DNA of 64,000 nt from Paenibacillus amylolyticus. Its GTDB lineage: Bacteria > Bacillota > Bacilli > Paenibacillales > Paenibacillaceae. Positions 1-8,400 of this stretch are shown here, piece after piece (the stretch's first letter is position 1; the number at the start of each line of letters is the position of its first letter). The stretch is taken from NCBI RefSeq assembly GCF_003719335.1, contig NZ_RIAS01000017.1:90071-154070 (forward strand), given 5' to 3'. Made by a program: the position numbers and the translations under genes. A model generated the notes under the pieces. That model had not been told where the DNA came from. It saw only the letters and a program-made list of their open reading frames with translations, and did not search any database.

Positions 1-912
1 ACTCTTGAGTTTACAAAGTATGTTGACTTTCGAATTGACATTGGCGCGGCACTACAGACACTGGATGAGAAAAATCAGGAGATTATTGCGTTACGTTTTT
101 TCGCAGATTGTACGCTACCCGAGATTGCGAGTATTGTTGGCATGCGTGAGAGCGCAGTGAAGAACCGTTTATACCGCGCCCTTGGAAAGCTCAAGCATGA
201 ATTAAATGAATGGGGGAACATGGCCACCATGTCGATTGAACAATTGATTTCTATAGAAAATAAAGGAAGTTCAGAACATTCGGACAACCGTCTGAAAAAA
301 GCAAATCATGATCTCTTCACGGAACTAAGCGGTAATGTCGAACGACTTGTGACCAAATACAACTACCAGCCCAAACGTAAAGTCATCATTGAAATGTATC
401 CAGATCTCCCAACCTTTCATCGGGCTGTGGGGGAAGCGGATGCGCCTAACTGGTTCACGGGTACGTATGAAGAAAACATTCTTAAGATCGTATCACCACT
501 CAATCCCGGACCCGAGCATACCTACGAGTCTATTATTAAAGGTACGATTCACCTGTTTTCCATGTGGCTGATTGAGGAGATTAATCCTAAGGCCCCCAAA
601 TGGATTAGACAAGGAATCGGCGGATACGATGCCAAACTGATGACACCCGATTTTCTGGAAAATTCGACGAAAGAGGCCATTCGCACGAATTCGATTCCCA
701 CCTTTGCTCAATTAGACGATGATACATGGGATTTTGAAACCAAGAAAGGATTCCAATTCTCGTATATGTTTGTCGAGTTTGTCCTAGAGAAGTACGGTAT
801 AGAGGCTTTGAATCAATTGATCCGTCAGCCGCAGGATCTCAAAGGTATTTTAGGGTGCTCAGAAACTGAATTTCATCAGAAACTGGTTGACTATCTGGAG
901 AAATTATATTAA
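1..912 (+). CDS. ECF-type sigma factor with C-terminal degenerate peptidase-like domain (5' partial)
   Basis: The reading frame is open from base 1, so the N-terminus (sigma region 2) lies outside the window. Codons about 17-68 form a sigma-70 region 4: a helix-turn-helix with the stretch LPEIASIVGMRESAVKNRLY for -35 recognition. About 230 further residues resemble the collagenase/peptidase MA-like (gluzincin) domains found on some Firmicutes sigma factors. Where such peptidases carry HExxH, this protein reads GTIHLFSMW (near base 550), and the usual WLxEGLAEY second motif reads WIRQGIGGY, so both catalytic glutamates and one zinc histidine appear lost. The domain is therefore probably a sensor or regulatory module (inference). 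No anti-sigma gene is visible downstream. The sigma assignment is firm; the peptidase relationship is moderate. Confidence 0.8.
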   Translation, partial: TLEFTKYVDFRIDIGAALQTLDEKNQEIIALRFFADCTLPEIASIVGMRESAVKNRLYRALGKLKHELNEWGNMATMSIEQLISIENKGSSEHSDNRLKKANHDLFTELSGNVERLVTKYNYQPKRKVIIEMYPDLPTFHRAVGEADAPNWFTGTYEENILKIVSPLNPGPEHTYESIIKGTIHLFSMWLIEEINPKAPKWIRQGIGGYDAKLMTPDFLENSTKEAIRTNSIPTFAQLDDDTWDFETKKGFQFSYMFVEFVLEKYGIEALNQLIRQPQDLKGILGCSETEFHQKLVDYLEKLY

Positions 913-1053
913 GAACTCACATGAAACGAACGACAGTTTAACGATTATAAGCCTGCACACCTTCAGCAACATGCAGTCCCCGTTCATTATGGGATATCAT
1001 GACTGGAGGTGTTTTTACATTTAAATAAGGTGGAAGGAAGGTTTATAGCGTTC

Positions 1054-1081
1054 GTTCATGTTCCGTTCATATTGCATTCAT
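1054..1081 (+). promoter_or_regulatory. Three TTCAT direct repeats with 11-bp period
   Basis: GTTCAT at 1054, GTTCAT at 1065 and ATTCAT at 1076 are spaced exactly 11 bp apart, about one helical turn. This is the arrangement used by OmpR/PhoB-type response regulators. It lies 86 bp upstream of the GTG start of the alpha/beta hydrolase gene. The regulator is unknown. The rest of 913-1166 shows no gene and no clear terminator. Confidence 0.3.
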
Positions 1082-1166
1082 TCTAGGGACATCGAAGTTG
1101 AGTACACTTGACTTGGAGTAGAGCAAGACCCACCCCAGAAGGAAACATGACATAAAGGAGCTGAAG

Positions 1167-2174
1167 GTGTTGATCGAACCAAGTCATTCAGATTCAAAAA
1201 AAACAAAAGCAAGCCAGGATTCCAAAGCCAAGCGAGTTCTTAAACTTTTACTAAAAGTCGTAGTCTCTATACTTATCGTCATCCTGCTTTTCATCGCGAC
1301 CGTGTTCACGGTGAACCAAGTCAGCAGTCATGCTGAACAAAAGCGACTGGAGAACTACGGGCAACAGGTATCTGTCGATGGAAAACGAATGAACGTATTC
1401 ATGCAGGGTGAAGGGAAAGAAACAATAGTCATTTTACCTGGGTTCGGAACAGCTTCTCCTGCACTTGATTTTAAGCCACTCATCTCCGAACTAAGTCCTC
1501 ATTATAAGGTCGTAGTTATTGAACCTTTTGGTTACGGACTAAGTGAGCAGACCGACAAGGAACGTAGTTCGGCTAATATCACACATGAGATACATAGTGC
1601 ATTGCAAAGCCTGGGTATCAAACGTTATACGCTCATGGCGCATTCCATCTCAGGTCTCTACAGTCTAGAATATGTGAACCGATACGAGGATGAGGTGCAG
1701 GCGTTCATTGGGCTAGATCACAGTGTTCCGTCTCTTAGCGAGCAAAAAGTTGAAGCATCCGACATCGAGCCAATTAAATGGTTCCGTAACCTTGGTTTTG
1801 CCCGTGTTCAGTTGAAACTGACTGATGACCCGTATGAAGGGCTTTCCTATGACGACGATACCAGAGAACAATTGAACATTTTGATACGCAAAAATATGTA
1901 TAACAATACACAATTAAACGAGGCTGTGAGCATGTATTCCAATTTTCAGGCAGCGAAACAGCTTACATGGCCTTCGGATTTACCTGTTCTTTTCTTTGTG
2001 CAGAAGAATCACCCTGTCGTGAAAGAATGGGTCGCAGAGCATGTGAAACAGATCGCGAACGTTGAACAGGGAGAGATGGTTTTACTGGAGGCCGGACATT
2101 ACTTGTATCGCTCCCATCCCACGGAGATTGCTGAAAAGATTAAGGAGTTCACTGAAACGATCACTACACATTGA
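1167..2174 (+). CDS. Membrane-anchored alpha/beta hydrolase
   Basis: 335 residues from a GTG start with the ribosome site AAAGGAG six bases upstream. A lysine-rich N-terminus is followed by one membrane segment at about residues 25-48, after which the alpha/beta hydrolase domain should lie outside the membrane. The oxyanion region ILPGFGTASP (about 89-98), the nucleophile elbow AHSISG (Ser160) and a late histidine in LEAGHYLYRSHP (about 311) fit a Ser-Asp-His hydrolase. The substrate cannot be told from sequence; proline iminopeptidase-like and esterase-like members share this layout. It is a single transcription unit ending in the hairpin at 2181. Confidence 0.8.
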   Translation: MLIEPSHSDSKKTKASQDSKAKRVLKLLLKVVVSILIVILLFIATVFTVNQVSSHAEQKRLENYGQQVSVDGKRMNVFMQGEGKETIVILPGFGTASPALDFKPLISELSPHYKVVVIEPFGYGLSEQTDKERSSANITHEIHSALQSLGIKRYTLMAHSISGLYSLEYVNRYEDEVQAFIGLDHSVPSLSEQKVEASDIEPIKWFRNLGFARVQLKLTDDPYEGLSYDDDTREQLNILIRKNMYNNTQLNEAVSMYSNFQAAKQLTWPSDLPVLFFVQKNHPVVKEWVAEHVKQIANVEQGEMVLLEAGHYLYRSHPTEIAEKIKEFTETITTH

Positions 2175-2180
2175 AACAGC

Positions 2181-2225
2181 AGCGTTATATGGCGTACTTA
2201 AAGTACCCGTATAACGCTTTTTTTG
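2181..2225 (+). terminator. Rho-independent terminator
   Basis: AGCGTTATA (2181-2189) pairs perfectly with TATAACGCT (2210-2218), with an inner GTACTT/AAGTAC stem and a following T run (2218-2224). It ends the hydrolase gene. Confidence 0.85.
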
Positions 2226-2300
2226 TTATTCTATTGTTTTACGGGCCAAATGCCGGTATATCACACAATGAACACAAAAACAAAATCAGGAGGTTTCAAT

Positions 2301-2921
2301 ATGCATATTCTAGTGCTTGGGGCTACTGGACGTGTCGGAAGCCATATCGTTAAATATGCGCTTCAGGACGGTTATCAGGTAACTGCATTGGTCCGTACTC
2401 CACAGAAAATAAACACGCAACACGATCGCTTGACCATTATCGAAGGTAACGTACTTGAACCCAATGATCTTGTCCATGCCATGCACGGCGTTGATGCGGT
2501 AATCAGCGCGCTGAACACGGATGGAACAACCACACTATCCAAAAGCATGCCGTTACTCATCAATGCCATGCAGCACGAGGGCATAAAACGAATCATTACC
2601 GTAGGAACAGCCGGTATTCTGCAAAGCAGAACCGAGCCTGGGAAACTGCGATTTCAGTCGAGTGAATCCAAACGCAAGTCAACTAGGGCCGCTGAGGAAC
2701 ATGAACAAGTGTACACACTGCTTAAAGAGTCCACCCCGGAGTGGACGATTGTATGCCCTACGTATTTGCCAGATGGGGAGGTCCGCGGCAACTACCGGGT
2801 AGAACGTGACGTTTTACCTGAGGGCGGCACAGAAATTACCGTTGGCGATACCGCTGAATTCACCTATCGTCAACTTAGCGACCGCCGTTTTATAAACACA
2901 CGTGTAGGCATTTGTTACTGA
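2301..2921 (+). CDS. NAD(P)-binding Rossmann-fold protein (atypical SDR, NmrA/BVR-B-like)
   Basis: The start at 2301 is chosen because AGGAGG (2288-2293) sits seven bases before it; upstream in-frame codons run through the preceding terminator. The 206-residue product opens with the dinucleotide motif LVLGATGRVGSHIV (residues 4-17) and has LTIIEGNVLEP (about 42-52) and VDAVISALNTDG, as in atypical short-chain dehydrogenases that bind NADPH. There is no YxxxK pair, so it may be a flavin/biliverdin reductase-like enzyme or a redox-sensing protein. Substrate unknown. Confidence 0.75.
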   Translation: MHILVLGATGRVGSHIVKYALQDGYQVTALVRTPQKINTQHDRLTIIEGNVLEPNDLVHAMHGVDAVISALNTDGTTTLSKSMPLLINAMQHEGIKRIITVGTAGILQSRTEPGKLRFQSSESKRKSTRAAEEHEQVYTLLKESTPEWTIVCPTYLPDGEVRGNYRVERDVLPEGGTEITVGDTAEFTYRQLSDRRFINTRVGICY

Positions 2922-3009
2922 TGCTTTAAGAAAATAAATGATGGGTTGGAAAAATACAGAAATCTCCTCTGTCAATGCGAAAACAATTTAGGTAGATCCA
3001 CACGACTAG

Positions 3010-3045
3010 GGCCTGTGTTCTTTTAATAGAAGATAGGCCTTTTTG
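3010..3045 (+). terminator. Rho-independent terminator
   Basis: GGCCTGTGTTCT (3010-3021) pairs with AGAAGATAGGCC (3028-3039) with one wobble and one mismatch, followed by TTTTT. It separates the NAD(P)-binding gene from the phosphodiester operon. Confidence 0.7.
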
Positions 3046-3172
3046 TGCTTTACAGAATATTAACATGTGCCTGAAACAGGGCTGATGATTTCACCTTAAC
3101 ATAAGTATTGGATGTGGGAACGGTCCCACACTGAACAATCATTTCATTTTTTATAACACGCTGAAGGGCGGT

Positions 3173-3649
3173 GTGGTTCAAATGAAGGTGCTGGATCTGC
3201 AAGGAAGCCTCACTCCCCATGATTCAAAGACACATATATGCATGCCATTTGTCGTTGAAGCCGGATGTTCGAAGCTTCATATGCGTTTACAATATGGACC
3301 CAAAACCCTTGAGGATCAGGATAGATCCATAGAGTTGCTTATGGAAAGTTACGATCTGTACATTTTACCCGAACACCGGGAATACGCCATTGCCAACGCA
3401 ACTCGTCATCTCCCGTTAAAAAATCTGATTACACTCTCGCTGGATGATACCAATCGATATAGAGGAGCATGTCATCGCCATGACCCGATCCAGGAACTTT
3501 ACATAAGTAAAATGGATGCTTCCCCTGGACTGATGCCGGGTGAACTTCCTGCGGGGACCTGGACGATCATGTTGAGCGTGCATTGTATTGTCACAGAAGA
3601 GTGTACGTACCAGATGCAAATCTGGACATCCGAGGAGGACAACCTATGA
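3173..3649 (+). CDS. Small beta-sandwich protein, detached N-terminal half of a CehA/McbA-type protein
   Basis: 158 residues from a GTG start (ATG at 3182 is the alternative), with AAGGGCGG close upstream. No signal peptide. The order of short motifs (PFVVEAG, LHMRLQYGP, LITLSLDD, RYRGACHRH, and PGLMPGELPAGTWTIML near the end) matches, from memory, the beta-sandwich domain that normally precedes the PHP domain in CehA/McbA family metallohydrolases. Here it is a separate gene whose TGA overlaps the ATG of the PHP gene (ATGA), so the two halves are translationally coupled and probably assemble into one enzyme (inference). First gene of an eight-gene operon. Confidence 0.6.
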   Translation: MVQMKVLDLQGSLTPHDSKTHICMPFVVEAGCSKLHMRLQYGPKTLEDQDRSIELLMESYDLYILPEHREYAIANATRHLPLKNLITLSLDDTNRYRGACHRHDPIQELYISKMDASPGLMPGELPAGTWTIMLSVHCIVTEECTYQMQIWTSEEDNL

Positions 3650-4701
3650 GATGGCTCGCTTGTGAACTGCATACCCATACGCTGCATAGTGATGGCAGTC
3701 AAACTTTGGAGGAACTCGTTAAAGGCGCTGTTGATCTCGGGTTCGATGCAATCGCTTTGACGGACCATAACACGATGTCTGGTCTGATCGGCAAAGATGA
3801 GATAGAGCAAAAATATGAGTTATACATCATCCCTGGTATGGAGTGGACGACCTTCTACGGTCATATGGTGACCATTGGACTTCATGAATTTGCAGATTGG
3901 CGTGATGTGAGTCGGGAGCATATTGAAAAAGGGATCGCGGCCGTTCATCAACACGGCGGTATTGCCGGAATCGCACATCCATTCCGCATCGGAAGTCCTG
4001 CCTGCACAGGTTGCTTCTGGGAATATGATATTACCGACTGGTCCAGTATGGATTATATCGAAGTGTGGTCAGGTACGTTTCCTTCCATTCGAACGGATAA
4101 TCATCGAGCTTTTGATTTGTGGACACAAAAACTGAATGAAGGATGCCGCATCGCGGCCACATCAGGGCGAGACTGGCATTCACAGGATAAGACCAATGAC
4201 CCCATCTCTGTCACATACCTTGGCATTGAGGAAGAGGCAAACATGGCTTCGCATCACACCGATCGCTTGATTCGCTCCTTGCGTGAAGGAAGAATATCTG
4301 TAACGATGGGGCCATTGCTCACACTGACACTGAGCGTTGGAGAAATTTTGTACCCGCTGGGTTCTATGATTCCGGCAACGCTTCCTGAGACGCTAAATAC
4401 TACACAGCAGTTGCTGGCGCATATCGCTTTGGACTTCTCTGTACGTGCCGGGAAATGGTCTTTGCCCGAGCAGCCTTTAAGGTTAGTGCTGTACTCCAAT
4501 CTGGGAGAGGAAGGGCACGGAGAGGTCATCATGCAACACAATGAGCATGTTCTGGAACTGGAGATGCCGTTGTCCACCAACGATGGAGCATCACCTCGAA
4601 GATGGATTCGAGCCGAATGCTGGGGCACGATGCAAGGCGCCTATGTACGAATTGCGTTTACCAACGCGATCTATTGGGAGGAAGGAGGGAAGCCGTTATG
4701 A
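3646..4701 (+). CDS. PHP-domain metal-dependent phosphoesterase (CehA/McbA family)
   Basis: 351 residues. The ATG at 3646 is preceded by GAGGAGG and overlaps the previous stop by four bases. The PHP signature is complete at the N-terminus: HTHTLHSDG (residues 9-17), LTDHNT (about 42-47), the glutamate in MEWTTF and GHMVTIG, AHPFRIG in the middle and SGRDWHS near residue 176; these supply His/Asp/Glu ligands for two or three metal ions. PHP enzymes of this type cleave phosphate esters; a few relatives (CehA) cleave carbamates. Its neighbours, a GDPD-family enzyme and an ABC importer, point to phosphodiester or phosphomonoester substrates. Confidence 0.85.
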   Translation: MRWLACELHTHTLHSDGSQTLEELVKGAVDLGFDAIALTDHNTMSGLIGKDEIEQKYELYIIPGMEWTTFYGHMVTIGLHEFADWRDVSREHIEKGIAAVHQHGGIAGIAHPFRIGSPACTGCFWEYDITDWSSMDYIEVWSGTFPSIRTDNHRAFDLWTQKLNEGCRIAATSGRDWHSQDKTNDPISVTYLGIEEEANMASHHTDRLIRSLREGRISVTMGPLLTLTLSVGEILYPLGSMIPATLPETLNTTQQLLAHIALDFSVRAGKWSLPEQPLRLVLYSNLGEEGHGEVIMQHNEHVLELEMPLSTNDGASPRRWIRAECWGTMQGAYVRIAFTNAIYWEEGGKPL

Positions 4702-5456
4702 GTAGCTTTCCGCTGATTACAGCGCATACCGGCAGTATGGGGTATCCGGATCACTCGTTTGAATCCCTGCAAGCCTCCTTAGCACTTGGGATAGATATTT
4801 ATGAAGATGATATTCGGATAACCCGGGATGGCATCCCAGTACTGGCACATGATGATGGGATCGAACTCGGCGACGGAAGACAAGGAAGTCTCGAAAAGCT
4901 CTCGTTGAATGAGGTACATGCCATGAGTCTAACGCCATTCCCGACCCTTCAGGAGATGCTAGTGCATATTCGCAAGGCAGGTAACATCATGAACCTGGAT
5001 ATCAAAACGGATCGTGCATTAGAGCCCGTGTCTGCCCTGATTGAGCAGATGAACATGAAAGAACACGTATTTCTAAGTGGTTGTGCCTACGACACTGCTT
5101 TGAAAGCTGGCAAGTATGCACCTGAAATTCGCCGGTTGCTGAATGTGAACCTTCAACATCTCCAACGTCTCAACTATGCGGATGCCATTATTCAGATGTG
5201 CGAAGAGGCCAAACATGCTGACTGCTTTGGACTGAACCTGCCCTTTCAAGTTGTGAGAGAGCAGCTTATAGATATTGTGAAGTCAAACGGTCTTGATGTC
5301 TATGTATGGACGGTCATGGACGTAGAGGATATGCGTACGCTAGCAGGCTGGGGTGTCGATTCTATCACAACGCGTAATCCGCTGAAACTGACGACTTTGC
5401 GAGAAGAGATGAAACGAGCGGAGGAGAAGCAGGTTGAACCAAAAGCTAAACTATAG
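4698..5456 (+). CDS. Glycerophosphodiester phosphodiesterase family protein
   Basis: 252 residues; the ATG overlaps the PHP stop by four bases and is preceded by GAAGGAGGG. GDPD motifs are present in order: HTG (10-12), EDD (36-38), VLAHDD with His51, NLDIKTD in the centre and VWTV near the C-terminus, giving a TIM barrel with a metal site. Two canonical positions differ: the usual HRG is HTG and PENT is PDHS, so the catalytic arginine is missing and activity or substrate may be altered. No signal peptide, so it acts inside the cell on an imported compound. It shares 23 bases with the LacI gene that follows. Confidence 0.8.
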   Translation: MSSFPLITAHTGSMGYPDHSFESLQASLALGIDIYEDDIRITRDGIPVLAHDDGIELGDGRQGSLEKLSLNEVHAMSLTPFPTLQEMLVHIRKAGNIMNLDIKTDRALEPVSALIEQMNMKEHVFLSGCAYDTALKAGKYAPEIRRLLNVNLQHLQRLNYADAIIQMCEEAKHADCFGLNLPFQVVREQLIDIVKSNGLDVYVWTVMDVEDMRTLAGWGVDSITTRNPLKLTTLREEMKRAEEKQVEPKAKL

Positions 5457-6471
5457 TCTGCGTGAACTCGCAGAGCTGGCGGGTGTGTCCAAATCGACAG
5501 CATCGCGTGTAATCTCTGGAAACGGGTACGCAAGTCCGGATGTACGAGAGCGTGTACTTCAGGCTGTCGATCAGCTCCGCTACAAACCTAGCGCGGTGGC
5601 AAGAGCCATGGTTTCCAAACGCACGTATAACATCGGTGTCATCGTATTTCGGGACAGGCTACCGATTGTATCCCACACACTATATGGGCGAATCATTGAT
5701 GAGATTCTAATGGCCGCCGAAGCGCTGGGTTACTCGATCTTTTTGAAGACAGATCGGGAAATGTCGTTACGCTCTACCGACTATATGCTGGAGCAGCGTG
5801 TGGATGGACTTATTCTGGTGAGCAGACTACAGAAGAACGTAATCGATTACGTAAAAAAATTCAATATTCCGTATCTCATGGTCAACGGATCTACCGAAGA
5901 TCCTGAGGTTGTGCATCTCGTTAGCAACGACGAGGCTGGAGGTGAACGTGCAGCAGAACATTTGGTTGCATGTGGACACCGCCGATTTTTCATCATTGCC
6001 GGGCCAGGCGAACATCGGAGCCACTCGTTACGGCTGAAAGGTTTTTGCCAACGTTTGCAAAGGTTTGGTTTATCCGTATCTGAAGGACAGGTTCGTATTC
6101 TGCAATCCTCGGAATCGAGTTTTGAATCCGGGCACCAGTTGATGGAAGAGTACTATCAAACATTCCGGGAAGGACAATACAGTGCTCTTTTCAGTACAAA
6201 CGATATGCTGGCACTGGGAGCAATGAAGGCCATGTTAGATCGTGGCATGCGAATCCCGGGAGATGTAGCTATTATGGGTTACGATAACACAGATTTATCG
6301 ATAATGGTTCACCCTTCACTAACAACCGTCAGCGTGGATGCTACAGGCATTGGACGGGATGCCGTATCCCTTCTGGATCGCCTGATTCGCGGGGAAGAGA
6401 ATGTACCTCGTTTGACCGAATATGAAAGCCACGTACTGATTCGTCAATCAACGAAAAGAAAGGAGGAATAG
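5434..6471 (+). CDS. LacI-family transcriptional regulator
   Basis: 345 residues from a TTG start with GGAGGAG about seven bases before it, inside the end of the GDPD gene. The N-terminal helix-turn-helix and hinge helix read YSLRELAELAGVSKSTASRV (residues 7-26) followed by RYKPSAVARAM. A periplasmic-binding-protein-like effector domain fills the rest, with NIGVIV, DGLILVSR, HLVSNDEAGG and MGYDNTDLS in the expected places. Lying within the operon, it probably autoregulates it in response to the imported ligand (inference). Confidence 0.9.
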   Translation: MNQKLNYSLRELAELAGVSKSTASRVISGNGYASPDVRERVLQAVDQLRYKPSAVARAMVSKRTYNIGVIVFRDRLPIVSHTLYGRIIDEILMAAEALGYSIFLKTDREMSLRSTDYMLEQRVDGLILVSRLQKNVIDYVKKFNIPYLMVNGSTEDPEVVHLVSNDEAGGERAAEHLVACGHRRFFIIAGPGEHRSHSLRLKGFCQRLQRFGLSVSEGQVRILQSSESSFESGHQLMEEYYQTFREGQYSALFSTNDMLALGAMKAMLDRGMRIPGDVAIMGYDNTDLSIMVHPSLTTVSVDATGIGRDAVSLLDRLIRGEENVPRLTEYESHVLIRQSTKRKEE

Positions 6472-6473
6472 CG

Positions 6474-7298
6474 ATGTTGTGGTATTGGAAACATGTTGGA
6501 CCAAGGAGAATCATTGAATTCGTGTTACTAACTCTATTCGCCATTTTCTTTGCAGGGCCTCTGGTTAATCTGCTGCTACTTGCATTTACTGAAAAATGGA
6601 ATTACCCGGACGTTCTACCTCAGATCTGGGGGTTCAAATGGTGGAAATTTGTACTGGCTAAGGATGACATTGTCTCGTCGATCTCCTTATCCTTCCTGAT
6701 TGCGACGCTCGTAACGTTGCTGTCCATCGTGATCTGTATTCCGGCTGCGTATGCTTTTGCCAGACTGCAGTTTCCGCTTAAGCGTATGTTTCTGTTTTCG
6801 TTCCTTCTGACACATGCATTTCCCAAAATGGGGTTGTACGTATCCATCGCTGTGCTTTTCTATCAGCTTGGTCTGATGAATACCCTGCTTGGTGTTGTGC
6901 TGATCCATATGATCAACGTACTGATGTTTATGACCTGGATTCCGACCTCGGCCTTCCGTAATGTACATCGGGCACAGGAAGAGTCCGCTCGAGATGTTGG
7001 AGCGAGCCCCTTCAAAGTGTTCCGCAGCATCACACTGCCTATGGCGATGCCTGGCATCATGGTTGCATCTATCTTCACCTTTCTCAATTCACTTGATGAA
7101 GCGCAGGGAACGTTTCTGGTTGGAATCCCCGATTATAAAACGATGCCTGTTGTGATGTATTCAATCATTTCCGATTTCCCAAGCAGCGCTGGAGCCGTAT
7201 TCTCGATTATTTTGACGCTACCAACCATCATTCTGCTCGTGGCAGCCCAGCGACTCGTGAGTGCCGATGTGTTAGCAAGTGGTTTTCAGATGAAATAA
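6474..7298 (+). CDS. ABC transporter permease (PotC/PhnV-like)
   Basis: 274 residues; the ATG is preceded by AAGGAGGAA and lies two bases after the LacI stop. About six hydrophobic segments surround the binding-protein-dependent permease signature EESARDVGASPFKVFRSITL (about 167-186), which contacts the ATPase. Resemblance is to the second permease of spermidine/putrescine, iron or 2-aminoethylphosphonate importers rather than to sugar CUT1 systems. It pairs with the permease at 9561. Confidence 0.85.
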   Translation: MLWYWKHVGPRRIIEFVLLTLFAIFFAGPLVNLLLLAFTEKWNYPDVLPQIWGFKWWKFVLAKDDIVSSISLSFLIATLVTLLSIVICIPAAYAFARLQFPLKRMFLFSFLLTHAFPKMGLYVSIAVLFYQLGLMNTLLGVVLIHMINVLMFMTWIPTSAFRNVHRAQEESARDVGASPFKVFRSITLPMAMPGIMVASIFTFLNSLDEAQGTFLVGIPDYKTMPVVMYSIISDFPSSAGAVFSIILTLPTIILLVAAQRLVSADVLASGFQMK

Positions 7299-7345
7299 TA
7301 ACGTTTCGGTCACGATACCGGGGCAAAAGGGAGGCAGTTAGTAAG

Positions 7346-8386
7346 ATGCAGTTGTCTGTACGCGCGTTATCCAAACGTTACAAAACCGGTGATGGGGTCA
7401 GTGGGATCAACATCGATATTCAAAAAGGAGAACTGGTTACGCTGCTGGGTCCTTCAGGCTGTGGTAAAACAACCGTGCTGCGAAGCATAGGTGGATTTCT
7501 CGAACCGGACTCTGGCGACATTCTGATCGAAGGCCAAAGCGTAATACAACTCCCGCCTGAGAAAAGGCCAACTTCCATGGTGTTCCAAAGCTATAATCTA
7601 TGGTCCCATATGTCTGTATACGACAATCTGGCGTTTGGTCTGAAGATTCGTAAAAAATCCAAGGCCGAGATTCAATCCGCTGTAGAGGATGCGCTCAAAC
7701 TGGTTCGGTTATCAGGCTTTGGCAAAAAATATCCGGCCGAGCTGTCCGGTGGACAACAGCAACGGGTTGCTCTTGCACGATCCTTGCTGCTTAATCCGGC
7801 GGTGCTCTTACTGGACGAGCCATTCTCAGCATTGGATGCCAAACTGAGACATGAGATGCGTGAGGAATTGCGTGAGATTCAGATGAAAACCGGACTCACG
7901 ATGGTATTTGTCACACATGATCAGGAGGAAGCCTTGTCCTTATCCGACCGCATCATCGTTATGAATCATGGGCGTATCGAACAAATCGCAGAGCCTCAAC
8001 GAATCTATGATGAGCCTGCTTCATTATATGTTGCCAGTTTTATCGGCAAAATGAATTTCCTGAGAGGGGTGGCAGCACAGGAGAGCATCCAAATTGGAGA
8101 TATCCATCTCCCGAATGAAAAAAATCTGGATGGACAGGTGATCGTAGCCGTTCGTCCGGAAGATGTACAGTTGCAATTCATCGCAGGGGATCATCCGTCC
8201 TTGGCAGGTAAGATCAAACAAGTCATGATCTTGGGGCATTATGCAGAAGTTACCGTTGATCTGGGCCAGTTAGGCGTTATCCGTGCTTTTCTGAACAAAG
8301 ATCGAGTAGAACAGCTTCACACAGGCAAGGACATTTACGTTTCGATCAGCAAAATGATTGCATATCCACATGAGGAATCATACTGA
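7346..8386 (+). CDS. ABC transporter ATP-binding protein (PotA/FbpC/PhnT-like)
   Basis: 346 residues. Walker A GPSGCGKT (35-42), Q-loop VFQSYNLW, signature LSGGQQQR, Walker B LLLDEPFSALDA and switch HDQEEAL are all present, followed by a C-terminal regulatory (TOBE-like) region from about residue 240 with VAVRPEDVQL. This is the usual architecture of single ATPase subunits that serve as a homodimer for two different permeases. GGGAGGC precedes the ATG. A 47-base gap separates it from the upstream permease gene. Confidence 0.92.
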   Translation: MQLSVRALSKRYKTGDGVSGINIDIQKGELVTLLGPSGCGKTTVLRSIGGFLEPDSGDILIEGQSVIQLPPEKRPTSMVFQSYNLWSHMSVYDNLAFGLKIRKKSKAEIQSAVEDALKLVRLSGFGKKYPAELSGGQQQRVALARSLLLNPAVLLLDEPFSALDAKLRHEMREELREIQMKTGLTMVFVTHDQEEALSLSDRIIVMNHGRIEQIAEPQRIYDEPASLYVASFIGKMNFLRGVAAQESIQIGDIHLPNEKNLDGQVIVAVRPEDVQLQFIAGDHPSLAGKIKQVMILGHYAEVTVDLGQLGVIRAFLNKDRVEQLHTGKDIYVSISKMIAYPHEESY

Positions 8387-8400
8387 GGAGGATGAAAAAT

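Noticed and set aside
1098..1125. MerR-type promoter with long spacer around TTGACTTGGAGTAGAG
   Set aside because: The left half resembles a MerR operator, but the right half does not mirror it and no -10 box follows at the right distance.
3583..3649. Possible programmed frameshift joining the beta-sandwich and PHP genes, because the PHP frame is open well before its ATG
   Set aside because: No slippery sequence is visible, and a strong GAGGAGG with an ATGA overlap explains the arrangement by translational coupling.
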